DNA of 64,000 nucleotides from Alkalihalobacillus pseudalcaliphilus (GTDB lineage: Bacteria; Bacillota; Bacilli; Bacillales; Bacillaceae_D), in assembly GCF_028610675.1 (NCBI RefSeq), contig NZ_JAQQWS010000003.1, forward strand, positions 290,790-354,789, read 5' to 3'. Position 1 is the stretch's first letter. Each line of letters starts with the position of its first letter. Positions 1 to 9,069 of this stretch are shown here, one piece after another. The notes beneath the pieces were generated by a model. The model did not search any database, was not told where the DNA came from, and worked only from the letters and a program-made list of their open reading frames with translations. The position numbers and the translations under genes are program-made.

Positions 1-980
1 ACACCATCAAATCGAGATAAGTTCGCAGAAGCCTCAGATGAAGAAATTAGATAATACGTTGCCAGAGCGTATTTAGAATGTGGCAAGGAAACCTCTTCCC
101 ATGTTGCCCCTTCACGCTCTAAGATTTTAAGCGCCTCTCGTACTGAGTCAGCCACTTCAGGATCAACACCATCACCTAAATACTCTCTAGGTACAGCCAC
201 CTTAAGACCTTTTACTCCTTGCTCCAGCTTTTCCGTAAAGTTTGGCACATCTACATGAGCTGATGTAGAATCCATAGGATCAAGACCTGAAATCGCTTGT
301 AATAGATAAGCATTATCAGCAACATTTGTTGTAATAGGGCCGATTTGATCTAAAGATGAGGCAAAAGCAACTAATCCATAACGAGAAACACGACCGTATG
401 TTGGTTTTAAACCAACAACACCACAATAAGCAGCTGGCTGACGAATTGAGCCTCCTGTATCAGAACCAAGCGAGAATGGGACTTCACCAGCGGCTACAGC
501 TGCAGCTGAACCACCACTTGATCCACCTGGAACATAATCTAAATTCCACGGGTTTTTTGTAATATGTATGGCTGAGTTTTCATTTGAAGAACCCATCGCA
601 AATTCATCCATATTAAGTTTACCAATTGTTACCGCTTCTGCTTCTTGCAGTTTTTGTACAACGGTTGCATCATAAATCGGATTAAAGTTCTCAAGGATTT
701 TACTTGAGCACGTTGTCCGCAAATTTTTCGTGACGATATTATCCTTCACTCCGATTGGCATTCCAAAAAGTGTTCCAAATGAACGATCCGTTCCTAATGC
801 TTCATCTAATTCGGCTGCATAGGTACGAGCCTTCTCTTCATCTAAAGTAACAAAAGCCTTGACTCTATCTTCTACCTCAGCAATTCGTTTATATGATTGG
901 TCAATGAGGTCAGAAACCTTCAGCTCTTTTTTCTGAAGCTTACTGTGAAGCTCTGACATCGGTAAATCAAATAATGACAT
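1..980 (-). CDS. gatA: Glutamyl-tRNA(Gln) amidotransferase subunit A (partial, 3' end outside window)
   Basis: Catalytic amidase subunit of the GatCAB complex, which converts Glu-tRNA(Gln) to Gln-tRNA(Gln) in the cytoplasm (known for the family). I translated the minus strand from the ATG at 978-980; the frame stays open to base 1, about 326 codons. The amidase-signature triad is visible: Lys79 in MPIGVKDN, Ser154 in VPGGSSGGS and Ser178 in GSDTGGSIRQP. The C-terminal third lies beyond the left edge. It starts 17 bp after gatC ends and is surely co-transcribed with it. Confidence 0.97.
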   Translation of the reverse strand, partial: MSLFDLPMSELHSKLQKKELKVSDLIDQSYKRIAEVEDRVKAFVTLDEEKARTYAAELDEALGTDRSFGTLFGMPIGVKDNIVTKNLRTTCSSKILENFNPIYDATVVQKLQEAEAVTIGKLNMDEFAMGSSNENSAIHITKNPWNLDYVPGGSSGGSAAAVAAGEVPFSLGSDTGGSIRQPAAYCGVVGLKPTYGRVSRYGLVAFASSLDQIGPITTNVADNAYLLQAISGLDPMDSTSAHVDVPNFTEKLEQGVKGLKVAVPREYLGDGVDPEVADSVREALKILEREGATWEEVSLPHSKYALATYYLISSSEASANLSRFDG

Positions 981-997
981 GTGGGCCTACCCTCCTA

Positions 998-1288
998 TTA
1001 ATCTAAAATTGATGGTACTTTAACTTGTCCATCTTCATGATCTGGTGCATTCTTTAAGACATCTTCAACCGGTAAGCCTTCGTTTGGCTTGTCTTCACGT
1101 AACACATTGGTCATATTTAATACATGTGTAGTTGGTTCGATATTCTCTGTGTCAAGCTCATTTAACTGTTCCGCAAAAGAGATAATATTACCCAACTGTT
1201 CGGCAAACATTTCTGCTTCATCTTCTGTAATCGCAAGGCGTGCTAAATGGGCTACATGCTTAACTTGATCCTTCGAAATTTGAGACAT
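998..1288 (-). CDS. gatC: Glutamyl-tRNA(Gln) amidotransferase subunit C
   Basis: Small GatC subunit (96 aa) that wraps around and stabilises GatA in the GatCAB transamidosome. The sequence is typical: MSQISKDQVKHVAHLARL at the start, a central EQLGNIISFAEQLNELD and a C-terminal LRED. An upstream in-frame GTG exists at 1297, but the Shine-Dalgarno AGGGGTGA is 9 nt from the ATG at 1288 and too close to the GTG, so I take the ATG. First gene of gatCA(B). The 5' region carries a 51-bp tandem array. Confidence 0.95.
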   Translation of the reverse strand: MSQISKDQVKHVAHLARLAITEDEAEMFAEQLGNIISFAEQLNELDTENIEPTTHVLNMTNVLREDKPNEGLPVEDVLKNAPDHEDGQVKVPSILD

Positions 1289-1410
1289 TTTCTCCACTCA
1301 CCCCTTCATTTTCGTTCATCTTGACAATATTATTAATGATACCAAATTACCGTTCGATAGGCAACAAAACCCCTGAGTGGAGTAGGATTTCAGTTTCGAC
1401 CACACGGGCG

Positions 1411-1620
1411 TTTGTTTTGACTCTTTTAGTGCTGCGTATTTTGTTTTGCTCCGCATTGAAGCCAAACTTTCTTCTCCCATTGCGGTGTATTTTGTTTTGC
1501 TTCGCATTGAAGCCAAACTTTCTTCTCTCATTGCTGCGTATTTTGTTTTACTCGGCATTGAAGCCAAACTTTCTTCTCTCATTGCTGCGTATTTTGTTTT
1601 ACTCGGCATCGGGCTCCGTT
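1411..1620. repeat. 51-bp tandem array 1 (family A)
   Basis: Four copies of a unit beginning GCTGCGTATTTTGTTTT start at 1431, 1482, 1533 and 1584, each exactly 51 bp apart; the last is cut short near 1610. Each unit contains GCATTGAAGCCAAACTTTC. Because 51 is divisible by 3, several frames stay open across the array, which produces apparent repeat peptides on both strands without a plausible ribosome-binding site. It lies between the terminator of the symporter gene and gatC. I regard it as non-coding. Confidence 0.9.
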
Positions 1621-1722
1621 TTTCTACCTTGTGTTGTATCCCATTATCTATACACCTAATAACAAAGGTACTAACTTTATCCGACTTAATTTCAGCCTAA
1701 GCATTGTTTCCTCTTTCTATTG

Positions 1723-1771
1723 AAAAAAGCCTGTCACATGCTAAGTTCTTTCCAAACAGCATGTAACAGGC
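1723..1771 (-). terminator. Rho-independent terminator after opuE/putP
   Basis: On the minus strand, GCCTGTTACATGCT pairs with AGCATGTGACAGGC around a 15-nt loop and is followed by six T. It lies 14 bp after the symporter stop codon. Confidence 0.92.
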
Positions 1772-1784
1772 ATATTAGACATTT

Positions 1785-3329
1785 TTATCTTAATTCATCT
1801 GATAATTTTTTTACAGCATCGTATTCTTCTTGTATTTCTTGAGAAGGCTCTTTCCCTAATAAACTAACAAGAATAGCCGACAGTCCCGCTAAAATGAAGC
1901 CTGGGATAATTTCATAAAGTCCAAAAATTGATATCGAAGCAAAGGTCGCTTCCGTCATCCCGAACCACCCAAGAATTACTTCAAGTTCTGCCCAAATGAT
2001 TACAGTTAAACCACCAACAATCATACCAGTAAGGGCACCATTTCGCGTCATGCCCTTCCAGAATAACGCTAACAACAATACAGGGCCAAATGCAGAACCA
2101 AAACCAGCCCAAGCATAACTTACAAGTTCTAGTACCGAACTATCTGGGTTATAAGCGAGTAACACAGCGATAACGGCAATTAACAAGACACCGATACGAC
2201 CTACCCACATTAATTCCTTTTGTGAAGCATTTTTTCTTATAAATGGCTTATAAAAGTCTTCTGCCAAAGCACTTGACGAAACAAGGAGCTGAGAGTCAAT
2301 CGTACTCATAATAGCGGAAAGAATTGCTGCGATCAAGAAGCCTGCTACCCATTCATTCATTAATAACTGAGTAAATAAAATAAACACGGTTTCGTGTTGA
2401 TTTTCAGGTAATGGCTGGCCTGCAGGTCCAAATTCTGAGAAGTAAGCTAAGCCGGTTAAACCAGTAAACACCGCACCAAATAGTGAAAGAATCATCCAAG
2501 TCATTCCGATAGCTTGTGCTTTTGGAATTTCTTTCGTCGATTTAACAGCCATAAAACGTGTGATAATGTGCGGTTGTCCAAAGTAACCTAATCCCCACGC
2601 AAGTAAAGATATAATAGCAATAAATCCAACTCCTTGGAACGCATCTAAATAGGCAGTGTCTAATGAACCGATCGCTTGAACCGTTTCATTCCAGCCACCA
2701 ATTTCCGTAATCGCTACAACAGGTACGATAACAAGCGCTAAAAACATTAATGTTCCTTGGAATAAATCAGACCAGCTAACTGCTAAAAACCCGCCGATAA
2801 ATGTATAGGAAACAATAACGAGTGCCCCAATCCATAATGCCTGTGTATATGACATGCCGAAAGATGATTGGAATAATAACGCACCACCAACTAGCCCTGA
2901 TGAAGAATAAAACGTAAAAAAGACTAAGATAATAATCGCTGAAATCACTCGTAACGCCTTTGAGTCATCTCGGAAGCGATTCTCAAAAAAGTCAGGTAAA
3001 GTAATTGAGTCATTCGCTTTTTCCGTATAAAGTCTTAATCTTTTTGCAAGAAACTGCCAATTTAAATACGCACCAATGGCTAACCCGACAGCGAGCCAAA
3101 TTTCATTCATCCCGCCAAGGTATATAGCTCCAGGTAATCCTAGTAGTAACCAGCTACTCATGTCAGAAGCCCCAGCACTTAATGCCGCTGTCCCGCCTCC
3201 AAGCTTTCTACCACCTAATACATAATCAGATAAGTCCTTCGTTTTAAAATAAGCATATAAACCAAATGCTAATAGCACTATCATGTAAAAAATAAAAGTT
3301 ATAAATGTTGCTGTACTAATGGTCCCCAT
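1785..3329 (-). CDS. opuE: Sodium/proline symporter, SSS family (OpuE/PutP)
   Basis: Na+-coupled proline importer of the cytoplasmic membrane, 514 aa, with about 13 hydrophobic segments as in the SSS family. GASDMSSWLLLGLPGAIYLGG near residues 53-73 and the GGFLAVSWSDLFQGTLMF segment are PutP-type. Its position next to gatCA is that of opuE in B. subtilis, where the product serves osmoprotective proline uptake; putP, a catabolic proline carrier, is the alternative name. No proline dehydrogenase gene is nearby, which favours the osmotic role (inference). Its start lies 1 bp after the stop of a 34-codon membrane peptide. It has its own terminator. Confidence 0.93.
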   Translation of the reverse strand: MGTISTATFITFIFYMIVLLAFGLYAYFKTKDLSDYVLGGRKLGGGTAALSAGASDMSSWLLLGLPGAIYLGGMNEIWLAVGLAIGAYLNWQFLAKRLRLYTEKANDSITLPDFFENRFRDDSKALRVISAIIILVFFTFYSSSGLVGGALLFQSSFGMSYTQALWIGALVIVSYTFIGGFLAVSWSDLFQGTLMFLALVIVPVVAITEIGGWNETVQAIGSLDTAYLDAFQGVGFIAIISLLAWGLGYFGQPHIITRFMAVKSTKEIPKAQAIGMTWMILSLFGAVFTGLTGLAYFSEFGPAGQPLPENQHETVFILFTQLLMNEWVAGFLIAAILSAIMSTIDSQLLVSSSALAEDFYKPFIRKNASQKELMWVGRIGVLLIAVIAVLLAYNPDSSVLELVSYAWAGFGSAFGPVLLLALFWKGMTRNGALTGMIVGGLTVIIWAELEVILGWFGMTEATFASISIFGLYEIIPGFILAGLSAILVSLLGKEPSQEIQEEYDAVKKLSDELR

Positions 3330-3330
3330 G

Positions 3331-3435
3331 TTATTCTCCCCTCTTCATAATCCATCTAACAATTGATAAAACAATAATGAGTGGCATTGGAATTAATAAT
3401 AGTAGCCACGTTGCTGTTGTAAATGTGTACTCCAT
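3331..3435 (-). CDS. 34-aa membrane peptide directly upstream of the symporter
   Basis: Very short gene that I found by translating the minus strand: ATG at 3433-3435, TAA at 3331-3333. It has a strong Shine-Dalgarno (GAGGAGGTG) 4 nt before the ATG. The product begins MEYTFTTATWLLLLIPMPL, continues with IIVLSIVRW and ends KRGE: one hydrophobic helix (about residues 9-27) followed by a basic tail. The stop is 1 bp from the symporter ATG, so the two are translationally coupled. By analogy with the small subunits that accompany some sodium symporters it could be a companion of the transporter; that role is an inference and no family was recognised. Confidence 0.75.
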   Translation of the reverse strand: MEYTFTTATWLLLLIPMPLIIVLSIVRWIMKRGE

Positions 3436-3756
3436 TCAAGCACCTCCTCATACAATCTTTATACAACGTCTATGCATACCCATTTTCTTAGCTATTGAAA
3501 CTTTTATTTCAAACAGCTAAAAATACAAGAATTATCATAACACACATATATTATTTGAACATTCTTTTTATTTTAAAAATATAACAAGCATGAATAATTA
3601 TGCATGAAATAAGCCTTATATCATCTCCTGAGTAATATATCGCATATATATTCATTAAAAAAAATGAAAATAAATTATTAGAATAGTGTGTCTTTAAGGT
3701 AGTTTTGAATGAAGGTTGATGATGCTGATTAGAGTGGTGCTCTACTTGTCACCCCA
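3436..3756. other. AT-rich leader/promoter region of the symporter operon
   Basis: About 320 bp without a gene, strongly AT-rich between 3480 and 3700, upstream of the 34-codon gene and opuE. It presumably holds their promoter(s), but several overlapping candidate -10 boxes prevent a single call. No riboswitch was recognised. Confidence 0.5.
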
Positions 3757-4145
3757 GTTCTTTGCTCGGGCTTTCTTCCTCTTTTTCCGATCGCAACCCC
3801 GCGATTCCGCGTTTGCTCGGGCTTTCTCCTCTTTTTTTCGCCTGCAACCCCGCGATTCCGCGTTTGCTCGGGCTTTCTTCCTTTTTTTCCGCCCGCAACC
3901 CCGCGATTCCTCGTTTACTCGGGCCTTCTCCTCTTTTTTTCGCATGCAACCCCGCGGTTCCGCGTTTGCTCGGGCTTTCTTCCTCTTTTTCCGATCGCAA
4001 CCCCGCGATTCCACGTTTACTCGGGCTTTCTCCTCTTTTTTTCGCATGCAACCCCGCGATTCCTCGTTTGCTCGGGCTTTCTTCCTTTTTTTCCCCCCGC
4101 AACCCCGCGATTCCGCGTTTGCTCGGGCTTTCTCCTCTTTTTCTG
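3757..4145. repeat. 51-bp tandem array 2 (family B), higher-order structure
   Basis: Eight copies; the motif GCTCGGG (or ACTCGGG) begins at 3764, 3815, 3866, 3917, 3968, 4019, 4070 and 4121, seven intervals of exactly 51 bp. Units share CGCAACCCCGCGATTCC. Units alternate between a form with CTTTCTTCC and a form with CTTTCTCCTC. Units 1 and 5 share CCGATCGCAACC, units 4 and 6 share CGCATGCAACC, and units 3 and 7 are near-identical, giving 102- and about 204-bp super-periods. Open frames run through on both strands but lack a credible start. It lies between the nup operon terminator and the opuE leader. Confidence 0.93.
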
Positions 4146-4186
4146 CTTTTTCATCATTTCCCATTCCTTTAAGCATCATTCAATAA

Positions 4187-4230
4187 CAAAAAAGCTCTTG
4201 CTTTTAGATTTCCTAAAAACAAGAACTCTT
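4187..4230 (-). terminator. Terminator of the nup operon
   Basis: Minus-strand hairpin GTTCTTGTTTTTAG / CTAAAAGCAAGAGC, containing G-T pairs, followed by TTTTTTG. It lies just after the nupQ stop. Confidence 0.85.
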
Positions 4231-4234
4231 ATGT

Positions 4235-5197
4235 TTATCTTGAGCCTTTTATATATGGTTTTCCGTTTGCTTTTGGAGCTGCATTTTTACCAACAAAACC
4301 TGTTAAGGCAATAATGGTTAGTACATAAGGAGCTATCAGAAGAAAAACTGGGTGAATCTCTGAGAAAAACGGTAGTTGAGCACCTGTCGTACTTAATGCT
4401 TGCGCTAAACCGAAGAATAACCCAGCACCGAGTACTCCTAATGGATTCCAACGACCAAAGATTAGCACAGCTAACGCCATAAAACCTTGTCCTACAATGG
4501 TTGCTCCTGAAAAGTTGCCCGATACGGTCACCGCATAAACGGCGCCACCAAGCGCACCGAATGCTCCACTTAACATCACAGCAACATAACGCATTTTATT
4601 TACATTAATCCCCATTGTATCTGCAGCCATAGGATGCTCCCCAACTGAACGGAGACGTAATCCGAATGGCGTATAAAATATAATGTAATAAACGATCAGT
4701 ACTAATGCAAAAGCCAAAAATGATGTTGTATACACATTTGAGAAGAACAATGGACCAATAATCGGTATTTCACTTAGACCTGGTACATTTGTTCTAAAAA
4801 TACGATTTTGAATATAATCTGTTTGCCCTCTTCCGTATAGGAGTCTCGTAAAGAAAACAGCTAACCCGAGTGCTAAAAAGTTAATCGCCACACCACTCAC
4901 AATTTGATCAGCTCTGAAAGAAATCGACGCTACCGCGTGAAACAAAGCAAAAACAGCTCCAATAACAGCGGCTATTAGTAATGAAAGCCAAGGAGAGGCT
5001 GCACCTAGTCCAGCACCTTCTAGCATTAATGTTGAAACGATACCAATAAAAGCACCGGAAATCATTAGTCCTTCAAGACCAATATTAACAACACCAGCTC
5101 GTTCACTAAATAATCCACCTAATGCCGTTAGAATAAGGGGAACACCCGCATAAATTGCAGCTGGAATGACAAGTGCAAGAATTTGCATCAAATCCAT
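4235..5197 (-). CDS. nupQ: Nucleoside ABC transporter permease (NupQ type)
   Basis: One of two membrane subunits of a BMP-dependent ABC importer, 320 aa, with about 9 hydrophobic segments. The segment GLFSERAGVVNIGLEGLMI (residues 28-46) is the hallmark of the RbsC/YufQ permease family. In B. subtilis NupNOPQ imports guanosine (known); the same substrate is likely here. It is last of four genes, 1 bp after nupP, and followed by a terminator. Confidence 0.92.
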   Translation of the reverse strand: MDLMQILALVIPAAIYAGVPLILTALGGLFSERAGVVNIGLEGLMISGAFIGIVSTLMLEGAGLGAASPWLSLLIAAVIGAVFALFHAVASISFRADQIVSGVAINFLALGLAVFFTRLLYGRGQTDYIQNRIFRTNVPGLSEIPIIGPLFFSNVYTTSFLAFALVLIVYYIIFYTPFGLRLRSVGEHPMAADTMGINVNKMRYVAVMLSGAFGALGGAVYAVTVSGNFSGATIVGQGFMALAVLIFGRWNPLGVLGAGLFFGLAQALSTTGAQLPFFSEIHPVFLLIAPYVLTIIALTGFVGKNAAPKANGKPYIKGSR

Positions 5198-5198
5198 A

Positions 5199-6269
5199 TT
5201 AATTTCCCCCTTTCTTTCTATCTTTGATACGATTCATAGCCCAACGAATAATATAGCTTGAAGCAACAAAGAAAATAATTAGAGCAATGACAATATCAAC
5301 TAGTTCACTAGGAACACCAGCTTGTTGCTGCATTCTTAAAGAGCCTACTTGAAGTCCACCGAATAAGAAGGAAGATAAAAACACACCGATACCCGTATTG
5401 GCTCCTAATAATGCAACGGCGATCCCATCAAAACCAACTCCCGTAAAACCACTCATAATTGACATATAGCCATAGGTTCCTAGTCCTTCCATCGCACCAG
5501 CTACACCTGCAAATCCACCAGAAATAACCATAGATAATACGATGTTTCCTTTAACGTTCATACCTGCATATTGTGAAGCATGTTGGTTAAATCCAACCGC
5601 TCTTAATTCATAACCTTTTTTCGTTTTCCATAAAATGAACCACATAATCAAACAAGCTAATATGGCTACAATAAAACCCCAGTGTAATCTCGAATGGTCT
5701 GTCAATGCTTGTAGCATAGGTGACTCCAGAGAAGCAGAAGCTTGAATATTCTCCGTACGCTCACCTGGTACTAATAAATAAGATCTTATGATAGCATTTG
5801 CTGTATATAAAGCGATATAGTTCATCATAATCGTGACAATTACTTCATGAACTTCAAACCTTGCTTTCAACAAACCTGGTAGGAAACCCCATATACCACC
5901 AGCTATGGCACCTGCAATAATAGCTAAAGGAAGATGAATAATCGTAGGAAGACCTACAAATATGATCCCTACCCAAACAGATGCTAACCAGCCAACAATC
6001 AATTGACCTTCCACACCAATATTTAGTAAACCGGTACGATAGGCGAAAGCGACAGCCAAACCAGCAAGAATGAGCGGTGTCATAGACCTAATTGTTTCAC
6101 CGATATAATACGTATCGCTAAAAATACCATTTAATAATGCTGTATAGGCAGCAATCGGGTTATAACCTGTAATTAACATAATGATGGCCCCGATAAACAC
6201 CCCTAAAAAGATTGAAATGACAGGGATGAGTAATCCGCTAAATTTGTTCATTTTATTTGCCTGCTTCAC
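5199..6269 (-). CDS. nupP: Nucleoside ABC transporter permease (NupP type)
   Basis: Second permease subunit, about 356 aa from the chosen start. FAYRTGLLNIGVEGQLIVGW corresponds to the conserved segment in NupQ. The frame is open up to 6302, but the only strong Shine-Dalgarno (AAGGAGGGTGAGG, inside the end of nupO) is placed for the GTG at 6269, giving a 17-bp overlap with nupO. The ATG at 6251, one base after the nupO stop, is the alternative. Together with NupQ it forms the transmembrane channel driven by NupO. Confidence 0.88.
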   Translation of the reverse strand: MKQANKMNKFSGLLIPVISIFLGVFIGAIIMLITGYNPIAAYTALLNGIFSDTYYIGETIRSMTPLILAGLAVAFAYRTGLLNIGVEGQLIVGWLASVWVGIIFVGLPTIIHLPLAIIAGAIAGGIWGFLPGLLKARFEVHEVIVTIMMNYIALYTANAIIRSYLLVPGERTENIQASASLESPMLQALTDHSRLHWGFIVAILACLIMWFILWKTKKGYELRAVGFNQHASQYAGMNVKGNIVLSMVISGGFAGVAGAMEGLGTYGYMSIMSGFTGVGFDGIAVALLGANTGIGVFLSSFLFGGLQVGSLRMQQQAGVPSELVDIVIALIIFFVASSYIIRWAMNRIKDRKKGGN

Positions 6270-7797
6270 GGTTCTCCTCACCCTCCTTTTGCCTTTGACC
6301 ACCAGCCATCAATAAACCTAGCTCTTTTTCGTTAGTTTTGTCCGCGTCAACAATATCTACAATTTCACCATCATAAATAACGGCAATCCGATCACTCACA
6401 TTTAAAATCTCATCGAGCTCGAGTGACATTAACAAAATGGCACGTCCTTTATCTCGCTCTTTGATTAGCCTTGAGTGAATCGATTCAATCGCCCCTACGT
6501 CAAGCCCACGAGTTGGCTGAGCTGCTATAAGGAAATCGGGAGAACGATCAACTTCTCGTGCAATTATCGCCTTTTGCTGATTACCTCCAGATAAGGCCCT
6601 TGCTGCTGTATACTCACTCGGCGTTCGAACATCAAAATCATCGATTAACTCTCGTGCTTTTTCATATATTTTTGGAAACTGTAAGATTCCATTTTTAGAA
6701 TAAGGCTTTTGATAGTAGGTTTGTAAAACCATATTTTCACCTATATTAAAATCTAAAATAAGTCCATGTTTATGGCGGTCCTCAGGGATATGACCAATAC
6801 CTGCCTCTGTTACTTTTCGCGGAGTGTGGTTCGTAATCTCTTGGTTGTTTAAGAAGATATGTCCTCCATCTACCTTACGCAAACCAGTAATGGCCTCAAT
6901 TAACTCCGATTGACCATTTCCTTCCACCCCTGCTAGTCCTAAGATTTCCCCTGAACGAATTTCCAAGGATAGCCCTTTTAAAGCCTCCACCTTGCGTGAA
7001 TTCTTCATTCGAATATTATCTACTTTTAATACTGTATCCTTAGGTGATGAAGGTGTTTTCTCAACGGTGAAGTTCACCTCTCTACCGACCATCATTTCAG
7101 CCAATTTCGCTTCACTTGAGGTTTTTACATCAGCTGTGCCAATACCCTTACCACGACGAATGACTGTGCATCTATCACAAATCGCCATAATCTCTTTTAA
7201 TTTATGTGTAATTAAAATAATCGATTTGCCTTCTGCGACAAGCTTTTTCATAATTCCTGTAAGCTCTTGAATTTCTTGAGGGGTTAACACGGCTGTAGGT
7301 TCATCAAAGATTAAAATGTCAGCTCCGCGATAAAGTGTCTTTAAAATTTCAACCCGCTGTTGCATCCCTACAGAAATGTCTTCGATTTTAGCATTAGGAT
7401 CTACACGGAGACCGTACTGTTCAGAAATCGCAGCGACTTCCTTTGCAGCCTTCTTAAGATTAAGTCGTCCAGCTTTAGTCGGTTCATTCCCTAGTATAAT
7501 ATTTTCTGTGACGGTAAAATTTTCAACAAGCATAAAGTGCTGATGAACCATTCCAATCCCAAGGCGATTTGCGATATTTGGGTCTGTTATTTTCACATCT
7601 TGACCACGCACCTTAATATTACCCTGTTCAGGTTGATATAAGCCAAATAGGACATTCATTAACGTTGACTTTCCAGCGCCATTTTCTCCTAAAAGTGCAT
7701 GTATTTCGCCCTCTTTTAATTGCAAAGTGATGTTATCATTTGCGACAATTCCAGGGAATTCTTTACGGATATTATTCATTTCAATGACATAACTCAC
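6253..7797 (-). CDS. nupO: Nucleoside ABC transporter ATP-binding protein (NupO type)
   Basis: Tandem ABC ATPase of about 514 aa. The first domain has Walker A GENGAGKST and signature SVGMQQR. The second has a degenerate Walker A (GVEGNGQSE, lacking the Lys) and signature LSGGNQQK, as usual in the sugar/nucleoside (Mgl/Rbs-like) class. The open frame extends to 7872, but the GTG at 7797 (protein start M-SYVIEMNNIRKEF) has TAGGAG 8 nt upstream and fits the family length, so I start there. A stem-loop separates it from nupN. Confidence 0.93.
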   Translation of the reverse strand: MSYVIEMNNIRKEFPGIVANDNITLQLKEGEIHALLGENGAGKSTLMNVLFGLYQPEQGNIKVRGQDVKITDPNIANRLGIGMVHQHFMLVENFTVTENIILGNEPTKAGRLNLKKAAKEVAAISEQYGLRVDPNAKIEDISVGMQQRVEILKTLYRGADILIFDEPTAVLTPQEIQELTGIMKKLVAEGKSIILITHKLKEIMAICDRCTVIRRGKGIGTADVKTSSEAKLAEMMVGREVNFTVEKTPSSPKDTVLKVDNIRMKNSRKVEALKGLSLEIRSGEILGLAGVEGNGQSELIEAITGLRKVDGGHIFLNNQEITNHTPRKVTEAGIGHIPEDRHKHGLILDFNIGENMVLQTYYQKPYSKNGILQFPKIYEKARELIDDFDVRTPSEYTAARALSGGNQQKAIIAREVDRSPDFLIAAQPTRGLDVGAIESIHSRLIKERDKGRAILLMSLELDEILNVSDRIAVIYDGEIVDIVDADKTNEKELGLLMAGGQRQKEGEENREAGK

Positions 7798-7906
7798 CTG
7801 GTTCACTCCTAACCCTAGTATCCAGTATTTAGTATTCTTATAGAGCTCCTGATGAATTGGGATGCGATTCAATTCATCATGAGCCCTAGTATAGTTAATA
7901 CAAAGT

Positions 7907-7934
7907 CAAAGGCTAGCACAAACACTAGCCTTTG
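7907..7934 (-). promoter_or_regulatory. Intercistronic stem-loop between nupN and nupO
   Basis: Perfect 10-bp inverted repeat CAAAGGCTAG / CTAGCCTTTG with an 8-nt loop, not followed by a clear T-run on either strand. Such stem-loops after binding-protein genes usually act as 3' stabilisers or partial terminators that let the binding protein be made in excess. That function is inferred. Confidence 0.7.
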
Positions 7935-7962
7935 AATCATAAAATTTATTTAACAAAAATTA

Positions 7963-9069
7963 TTAAAGTCCACTTACAAATTCATCATACTCTTCATCTG
8001 TTTGTGGAACTTCAATCTCACCTGAAAGAATTTGCTCACGGTAGTTATCCACTTCATCTTCAGTACCATCAGATAGATTTTGAGTAGATTCAGAAATTCC
8101 AACACCATTATCATCTAATCCGTACTCTAATACTTGTCCACCAGGGAAGTTTCCATTCATTGTATCTTCAGAAACAAGGGCAACTGCAACATCAACACGT
8201 TTAACCATTGATGTTAAAGTAACAGACTCATCACCATAAACACCTTGCTCATATTGGTCGGCATCTACACCGATAACCCATACGTTTTCACCATTACGTG
8301 CTCTGTTAATCGCTTCTGTAAATAAACCATTTCCTGAATCTCCAGCAGCATGATAAATGATATCTGCTCCTTGGCTATACATCGTGTTAGCAATTTGTTG
8401 AGCAGTCGTTTGGTCATTAAAACTTTCAACATACTGAACAGCAATTTCAGCATCTGGGTTTACAGCTTTAACTCCTGCTTTAAATCCAACTTCAAACTTC
8501 TTGATTAAGCCACTCTCTACTCCACCAATAAAGCCAATTTGGTCTGTTTCAGATTCTAATGCAGCAACTACTCCAGCAAGGAAAGAACCTTCATGCTCTT
8601 TAAACGTGATGTTAGCAATATTATCATACGGCTCTTTTGTATCTGGATTTAACACAACTGTATCAACAATCGCTAATTGAGCATCTTCATTTTGCTCAGC
8701 AATGGTACGAATAGCATCTTCCATCAAGAAACCAATACCCCAAACTAAATCAGTATCTTCACGAACTAAATTACGTAGATTAGGCTCGAATTCATTCTCG
8801 TTTGCAGATTGTACATAGGAATAATTCGTATTTTCTACTAAGTTTAGGTCCTCACCAAAGGCTTGTAACCCTTCCCATGCTGATTGGTTAAATGACTTAT
8901 CGTCAATTCCACCAACATCAGTAACCATACCAACAGTGAAATCACTTGCATCAGTCGTTCCATCACCAGTTGCATTATCACCGTTGTCATCATTACCTGC
9001 TCCACAAGCAGATAAAGCTACGACAGCAGCAAAACCTAATGTTGCATTACGTAACCACTTCTTCATCAT
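7963..9069 (-). CDS. nupN: BMP-family nucleoside-binding lipoprotein (NupN type)
   Basis: Substrate-binding lipoprotein of the nucleoside importer, 368 aa, exported and lipid-anchored outside the membrane. The signal peptide starts MMKKWLRNATLGFAAVVA and ends at the lipobox LSAC (Cys21), followed by an Asp/Gly/Asn-rich linker. The mature part shows BMP/PnrA features (VGMVTDVGGIDDKSFNQSAW, IGFIGGVESG, ADIIYHAAGDSGNG). First gene of nupNOPQ, separated from nupO by 165 bp containing a stem-loop. Confidence 0.93.
   Translation of the reverse strand: MMKKWLRNATLGFAAVVALSACGAGNDDNGDNATGDGTTDASDFTVGMVTDVGGIDDKSFNQSAWEGLQAFGEDLNLVENTNYSYVQSANENEFEPNLRNLVREDTDLVWGIGFLMEDAIRTIAEQNEDAQLAIVDTVVLNPDTKEPYDNIANITFKEHEGSFLAGVVAALESETDQIGFIGGVESGLIKKFEVGFKAGVKAVNPDAEIAVQYVESFNDQTTAQQIANTMYSQGADIIYHAAGDSGNGLFTEAINRARNGENVWVIGVDADQYEQGVYGDESVTLTSMVKRVDVAVALVSEDTMNGNFPGGQVLEYGLDDNGVGISESTQNLSDGTEDEVDNYREQILSGEIEVPQTDEEYDEFVSGL

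Noticed and set aside
3742..4186. Long open frames on both strands with 17-residue repeats (for example FARAFFLFFRSQPRDSA).
   Set aside because: They arise because the 51-bp unit is a multiple of three and lacks stops in several frames. Three or more frames are open at once on both strands, and none has a ribosome-binding site in place.
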